DNA of 45,613 bases from Acinetobacter lwoffii (GCF_002321025.1 NZ_DCLL01000052.1:1-45613); one strand, 5' to 3'; shown: positions 25,411-34,095, counted from the stretch's first letter. Program-made: numbers and translations. The notes: generated by a model from the sequence alone, not told the origin.

Positions 25411-26856
25411 ATGACTCTGGGTTTAACTGCATTAGAGTTAGCACGAATACAGTTCGCCTTTACTGTATCTTTTCATATCATTTTTCCGGCAATTTCTATT
25501 GGCTTGGCCAGCTTTCTGGCCATTCTGGAATGGCGCTGGCTCAAAACCCAAAATCCGATTTTTCAGGATCTATTCAAATTCTGGGTGAAAATTTTCGCTG
25601 TGGCATTCGGGATGGGTGTCGTCTCTGGTGTGGTCATGAGCTACCAGTTTGGAACCAACTGGAGTGAGTTTTCCCGGGTGGCAGGCAGCGTGACTGGACC
25701 TTTATTGGCCTATGAAGTACTCACCGCTTTCTTTCTGGAAGCGGGCTTTCTGGGCATCATGTTATTTGGCTGGGGGCGAGTGGGACCAAAGGCGCACTTT
25801 TTCTCGACCTTGATGGTTGCGATAGGCACCTGTATTTCCATGTTCTGGATTCTATCGTCCAATAGCTGGATGCAGACCCCACAAGGCTTTGCGATTGAAA
25901 ATGGCCTGATTGTTCCGCAAGATTGGCTTGCTATCGTGTTTAACCCATCTTTCCCTTATCGTCTGGCCCATATGGCTATGGCTGCCTTTCTGGTTTCCGC
26001 CTTACTGGTTGCTGCTACAGCCGCATGGCATCTAATCAAAGGCCGTCGTGATGCACTGGTCAAGACTTCATTTTCCATGGCGATGTGGCTGCTTCTGGTA
26101 CTCGCGCCCTTACAGGTCATCGTCGGTGATATGCACGGTATTAATACCCTTGAACATCAGCCAGCCAAACTTGCAGCCATGGAAGGGCACTGGGAAACCA
26201 ATCATGACGAAGGCATGCCCTTATATCTCTTTGGTATTCCAGATATGGAGGCCGAAGAAACCAAATATGCAGTCGCAATTCCCAACTTGGGTAGCCTGAT
26301 TCTAACCCACTCGATGGATGGAAAGGTTACAGGACTTAAAGACTTTGCGCCTGAAGACCGGCCGAATTCGCTGGTGGTGTTCTGGAGCTTCCGGATTATG
26401 GTCGGACTCGGCGTATTGATGCTGTTACTGGCGTTATGGGGAGCGTGGGCACGTACCCGTGGTCGCTTTTATGAGTCCCGTGCATTGCACCGATTTGCCC
26501 TGATTATGGGACCTTCCGGATTTATTGCCATGCTTGCGGGATGGTTTACCACAGAAGTCGGCCGTCAGCCTTGGGTAGTCTACGGCATCATGCGAACCAA
26601 GGATGCATTGTCTCCGGTTTCCGCTGAACAGGTGGGGCTGACCCTGATTATTTTTGTAGTTGTCTACTGTGTGGTATTTGGTATCGGAATTTACTACATG
26701 TTGCGCCTGATGCACAAAGGCCCGGATTTTATTCATACCCGACCAGATCATGAATCAGATAGCGATGTGGTTCAGGCCTCGCGTCGACCATTAAGTAGTA
26801 TTCGCGAACGTATCGAAGAAGTTCCTGAACAACCGGATCAGGAGGACAAAAAATGA
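25411..26856 (+). CDS. cydA: Cytochrome bd (CIO-type) quinol oxidase subunit I
   Basis: Catalytic subunit of the bd-type terminal oxidase that oxidises quinol and reduces oxygen in the inner membrane. From ATG 25411 it has 481 residues and about nine helices. The haem-ligand His lies in SFHIIFPAISIG, the GWGRVGPKAHF loop is present, and GRQPWVVYGIMRT marks the C-terminal half. The Q-loop is short, as in cyanide-insensitive CioA enzymes. The frame is open to GTG 25402, but AGGTGA sits 5 nt before ATG 25411. The cydB start overlaps the stop by 4 nt. Confidence 0.93.
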   Translation: MTLGLTALELARIQFAFTVSFHIIFPAISIGLASFLAILEWRWLKTQNPIFQDLFKFWVKIFAVAFGMGVVSGVVMSYQFGTNWSEFSRVAGSVTGPLLAYEVLTAFFLEAGFLGIMLFGWGRVGPKAHFFSTLMVAIGTCISMFWILSSNSWMQTPQGFAIENGLIVPQDWLAIVFNPSFPYRLAHMAMAAFLVSALLVAATAAWHLIKGRRDALVKTSFSMAMWLLLVLAPLQVIVGDMHGINTLEHQPAKLAAMEGHWETNHDEGMPLYLFGIPDMEAEETKYAVAIPNLGSLILTHSMDGKVTGLKDFAPEDRPNSLVVFWSFRIMVGLGVLMLLLALWGAWARTRGRFYESRALHRFALIMGPSGFIAMLAGWFTTEVGRQPWVVYGIMRTKDALSPVSAEQVGLTLIIFVVVYCVVFGIGIYYMLRLMHKGPDFIHTRPDHESDSDVVQASRRPLSSIRERIEEVPEQPDQEDKK

Positions 26857-27857
26857 TTGATTTATCATTAATCTGGATTGTGATTATTGGTTTGGGTGTA
26901 TTGATTTATACCATTCTCGATGGTTTCGATCTGGGCATCGGCATCTTGTTTCCTTTCTTTCCGCATCAGGATGAACGTGATGTCATGATGAATACCGTGG
27001 CTCCGGTCTGGGATGGCAATGAAACCTGGATGGTACTGGGTGGTGCAGGGTTATTTGCAGCTTTCCCACTTGCTTACTCGACCGTACTCTCGGCACTGTA
27101 TATGCCAATTATTCTGATGGTGATTGCCTTGATTTTCCGCGGCGTGGCTTTTGAATTCCGCTTCAAGGCAAACCGCAGTAAGCATTGGTGGGATAAAGCC
27201 TTTATCGGTGGTTCTGCGATCACCAGTTTCCTGCAAGGCATGATTTTAGGCGCTTATATTCAGGGCATTGAAACTCGAAATGGTGTCTATGTTGGTGGTG
27301 GTCTGGACTGGCTCACTCCATTCAGCATCTTCACCGGAATCAGTGTGGTGGTGCTCTATGCGGCATTAGGCTGTGGCTGGCTCATCTATAAAACCGGAGA
27401 TGACTTACAAGATCGAATGTTTAAACTGATGCCTAAGCTGATTATTGCCTTGCTGATCATATTGGGTGCTGTCAGTATTTATACGCCGTTGACTCATCCT
27501 CAGATTGCTGAACGCTGGTTTAGTCAGCCACAATTTACCTATTTTATGCCAGTTCCAGTTCTGGTTCTGCTATTTACCTGGCTGGCCTTACGTGCCTGTA
27601 AAAGACGTAGTGAATTAGGCCCATTTACCTATATGCTTGTTCTGGTTTTCCTTGCTTATACCGGATTCTTGATTAGTCTATGGCCATATATTATCCCGCC
27701 GAGCGTGACTATCTGGCAGGCAGCAGCGCATGAAAATAGCCAGCTATTTGCCTTGATTGGTGCCTTGATCCTGATTCCTATTATTGTGATTTATACGGGT
27801 ATGTCCTATTGGGTATTCAGGCATAAGGTCAGGGTCGGCGATGATGGCTATCATTAA
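26853..27857 (+). CDS. cydB: Cytochrome bd (CIO-type) quinol oxidase subunit II
   Basis: Structural partner of subunit I; 334 residues and about eight helices. Characteristic stretches are YTILDGFDLGIGILFPFF, NTVAPVWDGNETWMVLGGAGLFAAFP and the C-terminal SLWPYIIPPSVTIWQAA. It is translationally coupled to cydA by an ATGA overlap, with AGGAGG before its start. It is followed 9 nt later by the small subunit gene. Confidence 0.95.
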   Translation: MIDLSLIWIVIIGLGVLIYTILDGFDLGIGILFPFFPHQDERDVMMNTVAPVWDGNETWMVLGGAGLFAAFPLAYSTVLSALYMPIILMVIALIFRGVAFEFRFKANRSKHWWDKAFIGGSAITSFLQGMILGAYIQGIETRNGVYVGGGLDWLTPFSIFTGISVVVLYAALGCGWLIYKTGDDLQDRMFKLMPKLIIALLIILGAVSIYTPLTHPQIAERWFSQPQFTYFMPVPVLVLLFTWLALRACKRRSELGPFTYMLVLVFLAYTGFLISLWPYIIPPSVTIWQAAAHENSQLFALIGALILIPIIVIYTGMSYWVFRHKVRVGDDGYH

Positions 27858-27866
27858 GGAGTGGTC

Positions 27867-27974
27867 ATGAAAGGCAAACAGGCATTATGGTTTGTAGGAT
27901 TATGGCTGGCAGGATTTTTAACGCTGGCCCTGATTGCTGGCGCATTCCGCTTTCTGGTGCATTTGGCTTATTAA
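27867..27974 (+). CDS. Small membrane subunit of cytochrome bd (DUF2474/CydX-like)
   Basis: A 35-residue single-helix protein, MKGKQALWFVGLWLAG and onward to FRFLVHLAY. AAGGAG is 6 nt upstream of the ATG, and it directly follows cydB. Small one-helix subunits at this position (CydX, or DUF2474 in CIO operons) stabilise the oxidase. The hydrophobic core LWLAGFLTLALIAGAF matches that role. Confidence 0.85.
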   Translation: MKGKQALWFVGLWLAGFLTLALIAGAFRFLVHLAY

Positions 27975-27995
27975 ATTAGTAAAACTAAAAAAATG

Positions 27996-28028
27996 AAAAA
28001 AGTGATCTGAATGTACTGATCACTTTTT
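27996..28028. terminator. Terminator of the bd oxidase operon
   Basis: AAAAAGTGATC and GATCACTTTTT form an 11-bp stem with a 10-nt loop. T-runs on both strands also allow it to end the convergent nuclease gene. Confidence 0.88.
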
Positions 28029-28061
28029 ATTATTTGCCATTTATCTTTGATAAAACCAAAT

Positions 28062-28673
28062 TTACGATTTTACCTGTTTACGATAAACACTTGGACGTAC
28101 AGGACGGCTACTTTTCCAAAGGCCTTTTTTCTGTTTCTTGGCTTTATTTTGCAGTTCCATCATATAGCGTAAATGGGTTTTGTCCTTGATATATTCTTCA
28201 TAGACCCACGCTGCACCACGTTTGACAATCTCTTCATTGATATTTTTGCGATAGCGATAGACGACACCCACACAGCGACCATAACGGTCAATGTCGGTTA
28301 TCTTGACCCGAACCATTTTATTATTCACCATGCTTTTGACCAGACGTTGCGATTCCTTGCCATAGGCTTGTGATGATTCAGGGGCATCGACAAAAGCAAA
28401 GCGCAATTTGGTCTCAGAGCGACGAATATTAAAACGGTAGCAGGTGAGGGTATCACCATCACTTACGGCTTTTACACGGCACCAGTATTTTTTGCCTTTC
28501 TTAAAGGGGCGGAAAACATCTTTTAAATAAACTGTAATTTTATGCAGCAGATAATAAGAAAAACACAGCAGTACGAGGCCCAGCACAATTTGCCAGGTGA
28601 TGGAGAGATTTAACAAAGGCAAGATCCAAATCAGCAAAACCAGCTGTAAAATCACAGCTAAAAGTCGAGCCAT
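28062..28673 (-). CDS. Membrane-anchored thermonuclease-family (SNase-like) protein
   Basis: A 203-residue protein with two N-terminal hydrophobic helices (residues 2-47) and then a staphylococcal-nuclease domain. The calcium/catalytic region reads VSDGDTLTC, LRFAFVDAPES (catalytic Arg and Glu equivalents) and IDRYGRCVG (second Arg). The basic C-terminus (KAKKQKKGLWKSSRPVRP) fits nucleic-acid binding. The substrate could be extracytoplasmic DNA or RNA; topology is inferred only from the hydrophobic segments. It is a single gene; two copies of the AAATAGCCTAAG repeat lie upstream. Confidence 0.85.
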   Translation of the reverse strand: MARLLAVILQLVLLIWILPLLNLSITWQIVLGLVLLCFSYYLLHKITVYLKDVFRPFKKGKKYWCRVKAVSDGDTLTCYRFNIRRSETKLRFAFVDAPESSQAYGKESQRLVKSMVNNKMVRVKITDIDRYGRCVGVVYRYRKNINEEIVKRGAAWVYEEYIKDKTHLRYMMELQNKAKKQKKGLWKSSRPVRPSVYRKQVKS

Positions 28674-28741
28674 TTTAGAGCAAAGCCAGTAGATCTACGG
28701 CTTAAAAGCTAATCACTCAGTGTTTAGTTTTGTACCAGCTA

Positions 28742-28753
28742 AAATAGCCTAAG
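28742..28753 (+). repeat. Copy 4 of AAATAGCCTAAG
   Basis: Lies 68 nt upstream of the nuclease gene start and 31 nt before copy 5 in direct orientation. Confidence 0.6.
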
Positions 28754-28772
28754 TAAACTTGCATTCCTTTAT

Positions 28773-28784
28773 AAATAGCCTAAG
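28773..28784 (+). repeat. Copy 5 of AAATAGCCTAAG
   Basis: Overlaps the stop codon of the LysR-type gene (28780-28782), forming a direct pair with copy 4. Confidence 0.6.
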
Positions 28785-29670
28785 CAAAAATTTGATAAAT
28801 TTCACTTCTCAAAAATTGATGTCTTTTATTCTCTTGCAAATCCTTATGCCAATACATCCCCATATTAATTTTCGGCAGTTCCACAGGGACTTCAAAAATA
28901 TTTAGACTGGTAGCCAATTGTAAATGCGTCAATACATTTTTAGGAATAGTCAGCATGGCTGTCTTTTGCTGCTCCAGAATTTGCAGAGCAGTTGAGTAAT
29001 GCTGACAGCGTAAAAAAATCTGTCGTGAATATTGTTTCCGACTTAAATAAATATCTTCAACCAAAACACCAGTACGGCGTGATGACACGCCAATATGAGG
29101 CGAGGCAAGATAAATCTGCTCATTCATTTCTGTTAATTGTGTACACACTACAAATTCATCTTGCACCAGGCGTTCAAACTGGATTTTGTCAGCAATGTTT
29201 TGTTCCAGATCTATGACAAAATCAATCTGTTGAGAGGCGAGGTCTGCTGCTATATTTTTACGGTCCAGCTTCATGCTGCTAAGTTGAATTTCCAGATTGA
29301 GTTGCTGAAAGTGCTGAACGAGTCTGGGAAAGATCATTGGCTCAATTTCATCATGAACGGCAATTTTCAAACTCTGAATCATTTCTGGTCTGAACTGCTG
29401 ATGCTGTATTGAAATATTTTGAATCGAAAAAAGTGCATTCTTCAGCTCAGGATAGATCTGTTCCGCAAACGGCGTAGGCTGCATTTTGCTACCAGTACGT
29501 ACAAATAAATCATCTTGTAAATGCTGTCTTAAACGTTGCAGAGCATGACTGGCAGCAGACTGGCTAACTGATAAAATCTGTGCAGCTTTAGAAATACTAT
29601 TCTGCTCATAAATTGCCATAAAAAGCGGATAAAGGTTAATGTCGATACGATGAAAATTTCGCAGGTCCAT
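28780..29670 (-). CDS. LysR-family regulator of the divergent ACAD/kinase operon
   Basis: LysR-type regulator of 296 residues from ATG 29670, or 305 from ATG 29697. The helix-turn-helix is SISKAAQILSVSQSAASHALQRLRQHL, followed by LFVRTGSKMQPTPFAEQIYPEL. The effector domain follows with the usual alpha/beta pattern. I prefer 29670 because MDLRNFHRIDINLYPLF resembles the usual N-terminus and the 18-bp palindrome at 29686-29703 would otherwise overlap the start. It is divergent from the ACAD gene at 29793, which suggests that it controls that operon. Confidence 0.87.
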   Translation of the reverse strand: MDLRNFHRIDINLYPLFMAIYEQNSISKAAQILSVSQSAASHALQRLRQHLQDDLFVRTGSKMQPTPFAEQIYPELKNALFSIQNISIQHQQFRPEMIQSLKIAVHDEIEPMIFPRLVQHFQQLNLEIQLSSMKLDRKNIAADLASQQIDFVIDLEQNIADKIQFERLVQDEFVVCTQLTEMNEQIYLASPHIGVSSRRTGVLVEDIYLSRKQYSRQIFLRCQHYSTALQILEQQKTAMLTIPKNVLTHLQLATSLNIFEVPVELPKINMGMYWHKDLQENKRHQFLRSEIYQIFA

Positions 29671-29685
29671 GACTGTTTTGGAATG

Positions 29686-29703
29686 AATATTATGCATAAT
29701 ATT
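29686..29703. promoter_or_regulatory. Putative LysR-type operator palindrome
   Basis: AATATTATGCATAATATT is a perfect 18-bp palindrome containing a T-N11-A LysR pattern, in the space between the regulator and its divergent target. GGGTTAA is also directly repeated in this spacer. Confidence 0.5.
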
Positions 29704-29792
29704 GTATGGGTTAAAATCATTTTATTCATAATAGGTTTTGGGTTAAGGTGTTGTAAAGCGTATGAATTAGAATATTTAGAGGGATAAAAGAG

Positions 29793-31034
29793 ATGTTTGA
29801 GCTTTCAGCACGTGCACAAGATTATTTAAATAGAACCAAAAAATTTATTGCTGAGGAAATTGAACCAGTTGAAGCTGATTTCTGGCAGCAGGTTCATGAG
29901 TTGAATCAAGGCGGTGACTGGACCAAATGGCAATGGCCAGCAGAACTGGAAAGCTTAAAAGCCAAAGCCAAGGCAGCTGGCCTCTGGAATATGTTTCTCC
30001 CTTGTCCTGAACTTGGCCAAGGTTTATCAGTTCAGGAATATGCACATATTGCCGAACTTTCAGGTCGTAGCCTGATTGCACCAGTCGTATTTAACTGTAA
30101 TGCGCCAGATAGCGGCAATATGGAAGTATTGTGGCGTTATGGTTCTGAAGAACAAAAACAAGAATGGCTGATGCCACTTTTAGAAGGAAAAATCCGTTCA
30201 GTCTTTTGTATGACTGAACCTGCAGTTGCATCCAGTGATGCCACCAATATGCAGGCAACGGCGATGGTGGAAGGTGATGAGATTGTTTTGAATGGCCGTA
30301 AATGGTGGTCATCAGGTCTGGGCGATCCTAACGCCAAAATCATTATTTTTATGGCACATACTCCAGATGAAACAAAAGACCGTCATCATCAGCATTCGAT
30401 GGTTCTAGTTCCGGTAAATACCGCAGGGGTAAAAATTGAACGTATGCTGCCAGTGTTTGGTGACTACGATGCACCACATGGCCACGGCGAAGTCAGTTTT
30501 GAAAATGTCCGCGTTCCGGTAGCGAATTTTATTGGTGGCGCCGGTCAGGGTTTTGAAATTGCTCAAGGTCGTTTAGGACCAGGCCGTATTCATCATTGCA
30601 TGCGCTGTATTGGTGCTGCGGAAAAATCCTTAGAGCTGATGATTGACCGTGGTATGAGTCGTAGCGCATTTGGCAAAGAGATTTTAAAACTCGGCGGTAA
30701 CTTGGAACGGGTCGCGGAAGCACGAGTTGCGATTGATCAGGCCCGTCTTTTGACCTTGTATGCCGCCTATAAAATGGATACTTTAGGGAATATGGCGGCA
30801 TTGACTGAAATTTCTGCGATTAAAGTCGTTGCGCCAAGTGTGCTGGAAAAAGTCGTCGATATGGCGATTCAGATTCACGGCGGTGCCGGTGTCTCTCGTG
30901 ATACGCCACTGACTGGATTCTTTGCCCAGGCACGTGCTTTGCGTTTGGCCGATGGCCCGGATGAAGTACATAAGGGCATGATTGCCAAACTGGAACTGGC
31001 AAAACGTGGCTACAGTACACGCCACAAAAAATAA
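29793..31034 (+). CDS. ACAD10/11-like acyl-CoA dehydrogenase (LvaC-like)
   Basis: A 413-residue ACAD. The middle domain has MTEPAVASSDATNMQ and NGRKWWSSGLGDP; RSAFGKEI gives the RxxFG motif; IHGGAGVSRDTPL follows. In place of YEGT it has ADGPDEVH near residue 390, with Asp at the catalytic position, the hallmark of the ACAD10/ACAD11 group. In that group and in LvaC of Pseudomonas putida, the enzyme acts on 4-phosphoacyl-CoA made by an APH-type kinase. The kinase gene is next door, so I infer the same use. Confidence 0.88.
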   Translation: MFELSARAQDYLNRTKKFIAEEIEPVEADFWQQVHELNQGGDWTKWQWPAELESLKAKAKAAGLWNMFLPCPELGQGLSVQEYAHIAELSGRSLIAPVVFNCNAPDSGNMEVLWRYGSEEQKQEWLMPLLEGKIRSVFCMTEPAVASSDATNMQATAMVEGDEIVLNGRKWWSSGLGDPNAKIIIFMAHTPDETKDRHHQHSMVLVPVNTAGVKIERMLPVFGDYDAPHGHGEVSFENVRVPVANFIGGAGQGFEIAQGRLGPGRIHHCMRCIGAAEKSLELMIDRGMSRSAFGKEILKLGGNLERVAEARVAIDQARLLTLYAAYKMDTLGNMAALTEISAIKVVAPSVLEKVVDMAIQIHGGAGVSRDTPLTGFFAQARALRLADGPDEVHKGMIAKLELAKRGYSTRHKK

Positions 31035-31085
31035 ACTGGCTTAAATAGAAGATTGCAACGTATTAAAAGACTTTAAGGAAAAATT

Positions 31086-32207
31086 ATGGCGGTTATTGAT
31101 GTAGGTGGAGCAGTTCGTGCAGGTGAAGAACTAGACGTACAAGCCATCACCAATTGGCTAATTCAGCAAAATGTGAATGTCGAAGGCCCTGTGCAAGTGA
31201 CCCAATATTCAGGCGGAGCTTCAAACTGGACCTACCGTTTACAATATGCCAATGCCGATTTAATTTTACGTCGTCCGCCGCAAGGCACCAAAGCCAAATC
31301 TGCACATGACATGGCACGTGAATATCATGTACAGAAAGCCTTGGCTGAATACTATCCGGTGGTGCCAGAAATGGTTGCGCTTTGTCAGGATGAATCAGTG
31401 ATTGGCTGTGATTTCTATGTCATGAAACGCCTTGAAGGAATTATCCCTCGCGCCAAAATGCCATCTGAGTTGCAACTCACTGAATCCGATATCCGGACTT
31501 TATGTATCAACGTCATTGATAAACTGATCGAACTGCATCAGGTTCCTTATCAAGGAACTGAACTTGAAAATCTCGGTAAGGGTGAAGGCTATTGTCGCCG
31601 TCAGGTCGAAGGCTGGGATGTACGTTATGAAAAGGCTAAAACTTTAAATGTTCCATCGTTTAAATATGTGCGCAACTGGCTTAAAGATAATATTCCTTCA
31701 GATTCTAAAACCTCTGTGATTCATAATGACTGGCGTTTTGATAATGTCATCTTGAATCCGGAAAATCCTACGGAAGTGATTGGTGTACTGGACTGGGAAA
31801 TGGCAACCCTCGGTGATCCACTGATGGACTTGGGTTCTGCCTTGGCTTATTGGGTGGAAGATACTGATAATGTCATTTTTAAAGCAACACGTCGTCAGCC
31901 GACCAATCTAAAAGGCATGTTCACCCGTAAAGAAGTGGTGGATTACTATTTGGGAAAAACCGGCCTACAACCGGAAAACTGGGCGTTTTATGAAGTATTT
32001 GGGATTTTCCGTCTCGCGGTCATTGCCCAGCAGATCTACTATCGTTATTACCACAAACAAACCAATAATCCGGCGTTCAAGGATTTTTGGGTGGTGATTC
32101 ACGCCTTGCATATTCGTGCCTTAAAACTGATTGGTAAGCAAAAACTGGAAGCCAATGAGATTGCGCAAAAGTATGTGCTTAAATTTAAAGAGATAATGCC
32201 AAAATGA
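31086..32207 (+). CDS. APH-fold phosphotransferase (LvaA / ACAD10-11 kinase-like)
   Basis: A 373-residue aminoglycoside-phosphotransferase-fold kinase. The nucleotide-binding region starts at QYSGGASNWTYRL with LILRRPP. The catalytic loop reads VIHNDWRFDNVIL (Asp base in HNDW) and the metal-binding motif is GVLDWEMATLGDPLMDLG. Homologues LvaA and the kinase domain of ACAD10/11 phosphorylate the 4-hydroxyl of 4-hydroxyacyl-CoA. It follows the ACAD gene by 51 nt and overlaps the next gene by 4 nt. The role as an antibiotic-modifying enzyme is unlikely because of this context. Confidence 0.87.
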   Translation: MAVIDVGGAVRAGEELDVQAITNWLIQQNVNVEGPVQVTQYSGGASNWTYRLQYANADLILRRPPQGTKAKSAHDMAREYHVQKALAEYYPVVPEMVALCQDESVIGCDFYVMKRLEGIIPRAKMPSELQLTESDIRTLCINVIDKLIELHQVPYQGTELENLGKGEGYCRRQVEGWDVRYEKAKTLNVPSFKYVRNWLKDNIPSDSKTSVIHNDWRFDNVILNPENPTEVIGVLDWEMATLGDPLMDLGSALAYWVEDTDNVIFKATRRQPTNLKGMFTRKEVVDYYLGKTGLQPENWAFYEVFGIFRLAVIAQQIYYRYYHKQTNNPAFKDFWVVIHALHIRALKLIGKQKLEANEIAQKYVLKFKEIMPK

Positions 32208-32902
32208 CTACCATTTACTTGATCCGGCATGGCCAGGCCTCTTTTGGCGCAGAAAGTTACGATCAACTTTCGCCCAACGGCGAGTTACAGGCAAAGCTTT
32301 TGGGTCGATATTTTGAAGAAATCCTGAAAGAAGCGCCTTATGTGGTGGCTGGTTCCATGCAACGCCATCAACAGACAGCGCAATTATCACTGGACAAATG
32401 TTTTCCGGAAAGTGAGATTCTGACCGATAGTGCCTGGAATGAATTTAATCATCAGCAGGTATTCGCCCGTTATGAGCCGCGCTTTAATCAGCCTGAATTG
32501 CTGAAACAGGATGTATCAGAACATGAAAATCCACGGGATTATCTGAGCAAGATTTTTAGCGGTGCAATTGCACGCTGGACTGGCGATGATTATCACCATG
32601 AATATGATGAATCTTGGCCAAGTTTCAAAGCACGCGTGGAAAGCGGCTTAGAAAATCTGTGTGACCAGTTGTCCAAAAGCCGACCACGCTATGCAGTAGT
32701 TTATACCTCAGGTGGGGTGATTTCTGTGGCTGTAGGCAAAATTTTGGGCCTTAGTCCGGAGAAAACCTTTGCTCTGAACTGGGCGATTACCAATACCAGT
32801 ATCACGACACTACGTCTGGTGGGTAATGAACCGCAACTACTCAGTTTAAATGAACATCATTTTATTAAAGCACAGCGTCCAGACTTATTGACCTGGATTT
32901 AA
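32204..32902 (+). CDS. Histidine-phosphatase-family protein with an atypical active site
   Basis: A 232-residue phosphoglycerate-mutase-fold protein. It begins with LIRHGQASF, which holds the phosphorylatable His. The second catalytic motif, normally (V/S)HGG, reads YTSGGVIS, with Ser in place of the His. Other features are KARVESGLENL and a normal fold length. The ATGA overlap with the kinase gene shows tight coupling. It might act on a phosphorylated intermediate of the pathway, use altered chemistry, or be non-catalytic; the sequence cannot decide. Confidence 0.83.
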   Translation: MTTIYLIRHGQASFGAESYDQLSPNGELQAKLLGRYFEEILKEAPYVVAGSMQRHQQTAQLSLDKCFPESEILTDSAWNEFNHQQVFARYEPRFNQPELLKQDVSEHENPRDYLSKIFSGAIARWTGDDYHHEYDESWPSFKARVESGLENLCDQLSKSRPRYAVVYTSGGVISVAVGKILGLSPEKTFALNWAITNTSITTLRLVGNEPQLLSLNEHHFIKAQRPDLLTWI

Positions 32903-32942
32903 AACCTAATACGCTAGAAAAATAAAGGAATAGGGTAAATAC

Positions 32943-33686
32943 ATGGCTAAAACAATTTTAATTACCGGTGCAAGTTCAGGGATCGGCGCCGGTATGACAC
33001 GTGAATTTGCGAAAAAAGGCTATAACCTGGCGATTTGTGCACGTCGTTTGGAGCGTCTGGAAATCTTAAAGCAGGAACTGGAAAGCCAATATGGCATCAA
33101 AGTCATTGCCAAAACACTAGATGTCACCGATTACGATCAAGTGTTTGAAGTGTTTCGTGCTTTTAAAGAAGATTTTGGCACCATTGACCGAGTTATTGTG
33201 AATGCTGGTGTCGGTGAGGGCCGCCGGATTGGTAAAGGTAATTTTGCTATCAATAAAGCCACGGTTGAAACCAACTTTATTTCGGCATTAGCACAATGTG
33301 AAGCTGCAGTTGAAATCTTCCGTGTACAAAACTCTGGCCATCTGGTGATGATTTCATCTATGAGTGCAATGCGCGGTATGCCAAAACATTTAACGGCTTA
33401 TGGTGCAAGTAAGGCCGGCGTGGCTCATTTAGCGGAAGGCATTCGAGCTGAATTGATCGATACGCCAATAAAAGTGACCACCATTTTCCCAGGATATATT
33501 CGTACTGAAATTAATGAAGGGGCAAAAAAGCTACCTTTTGAAGTAGATGAAAAAACTGGTTCGCGTTTATTGGCAGCAGAAATTGAAAAAGCACCAGTTA
33601 AGGCTTATGTGCCGAAATGGCCTTGGTTGCCACTCGGTCTAGCCATGAAAGTATTACCACTTAAACTGGTGAACAAGTTAGGTTAA
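32943..33686 (+). CDS. SDR family oxidoreductase
   Basis: Short-chain dehydrogenase/reductase of 247 residues. The cofactor motif TGASSGIG is at 7-14, with CARRLERL indicating probable NADP(H) preference. NAG lies near residue 90, the catalytic Ser in MISSMSAMRG, and YGASK gives the Tyr/Lys pair. It is the last gene of the operon, 40 nt after the phosphatase-like gene. It could interconvert the hydroxy and keto forms of the acyl substrate, as LvaD is thought to do. The hydrophobic C-terminus (WPWLPLGLAMKVLPLKLV) suggests membrane association. Confidence 0.88.
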   Translation: MAKTILITGASSGIGAGMTREFAKKGYNLAICARRLERLEILKQELESQYGIKVIAKTLDVTDYDQVFEVFRAFKEDFGTIDRVIVNAGVGEGRRIGKGNFAINKATVETNFISALAQCEAAVEIFRVQNSGHLVMISSMSAMRGMPKHLTAYGASKAGVAHLAEGIRAELIDTPIKVTTIFPGYIRTEINEGAKKLPFEVDEKTGSRLLAAEIEKAPVKAYVPKWPWLPLGLAMKVLPLKLVNKLG

Positions 33687-33736
33687 AAGCGCTCTTAGAT
33701 CTATAAAAAGAGAAGCTAGAGCGCTTCTCTTTTTAT
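33687..33736 (+). terminator. Operon terminator with an alternative overlapping stem
   Basis: AAAAAGAGAAGC (33705-33716) and GCTTCTCTTTTT (33723-33734) give a strong terminator with a T-run. AAGCGCTCT (33687-33695) and AGAGCGCTT (33718-33726) form a second stem that shares bases with the first, so only one can form. The remaining gap 33737-34060 is AT-rich with nothing recognisable. Confidence 0.8.
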
Positions 33737-34095
33737 TTTTTATGACAAACTGAGAAAAATTTCTGAATCAGTATTTTTTTCTAAAAAATGTATAGCTTGA
33801 ATTTACAAAAAAGCGAAATTTTATAAATCCTAATATATTGATTATTAAAATAAAGTTTTAAATTATCAAAAATTATATTTTTATTTTATTGATGAATTTG
33901 CAATTAAATCAATTACTTTTAAATTTTCGTTTCATGAGAAAGACCATCTTTTACTTTTCCTAATTTTCGCCAATTTTAAGAACTTTTCCAAACTGTCCAA
34001 AACTTAGACATACTCACTCTAAAAGTGGAAAGATAACTTCTCTTTTTTAGAATTTCCTTTAATGTACAACCGTTCAGAAATTAAAGGTTGTCCAT

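Noticed and set aside
31086..32207. APH-fold kinase as an aminoglycoside resistance gene.
   Set aside because: It sits between a Asp-type ACAD and metabolic genes; context and motifs fit the acyl-CoA kinase group.
34066..34091. ACAACC/GGTTGT repeat as an RNA switch for the desaturase.
   Set aside because: Only six base pairs with a 14-nt loop; too weak to claim a function.
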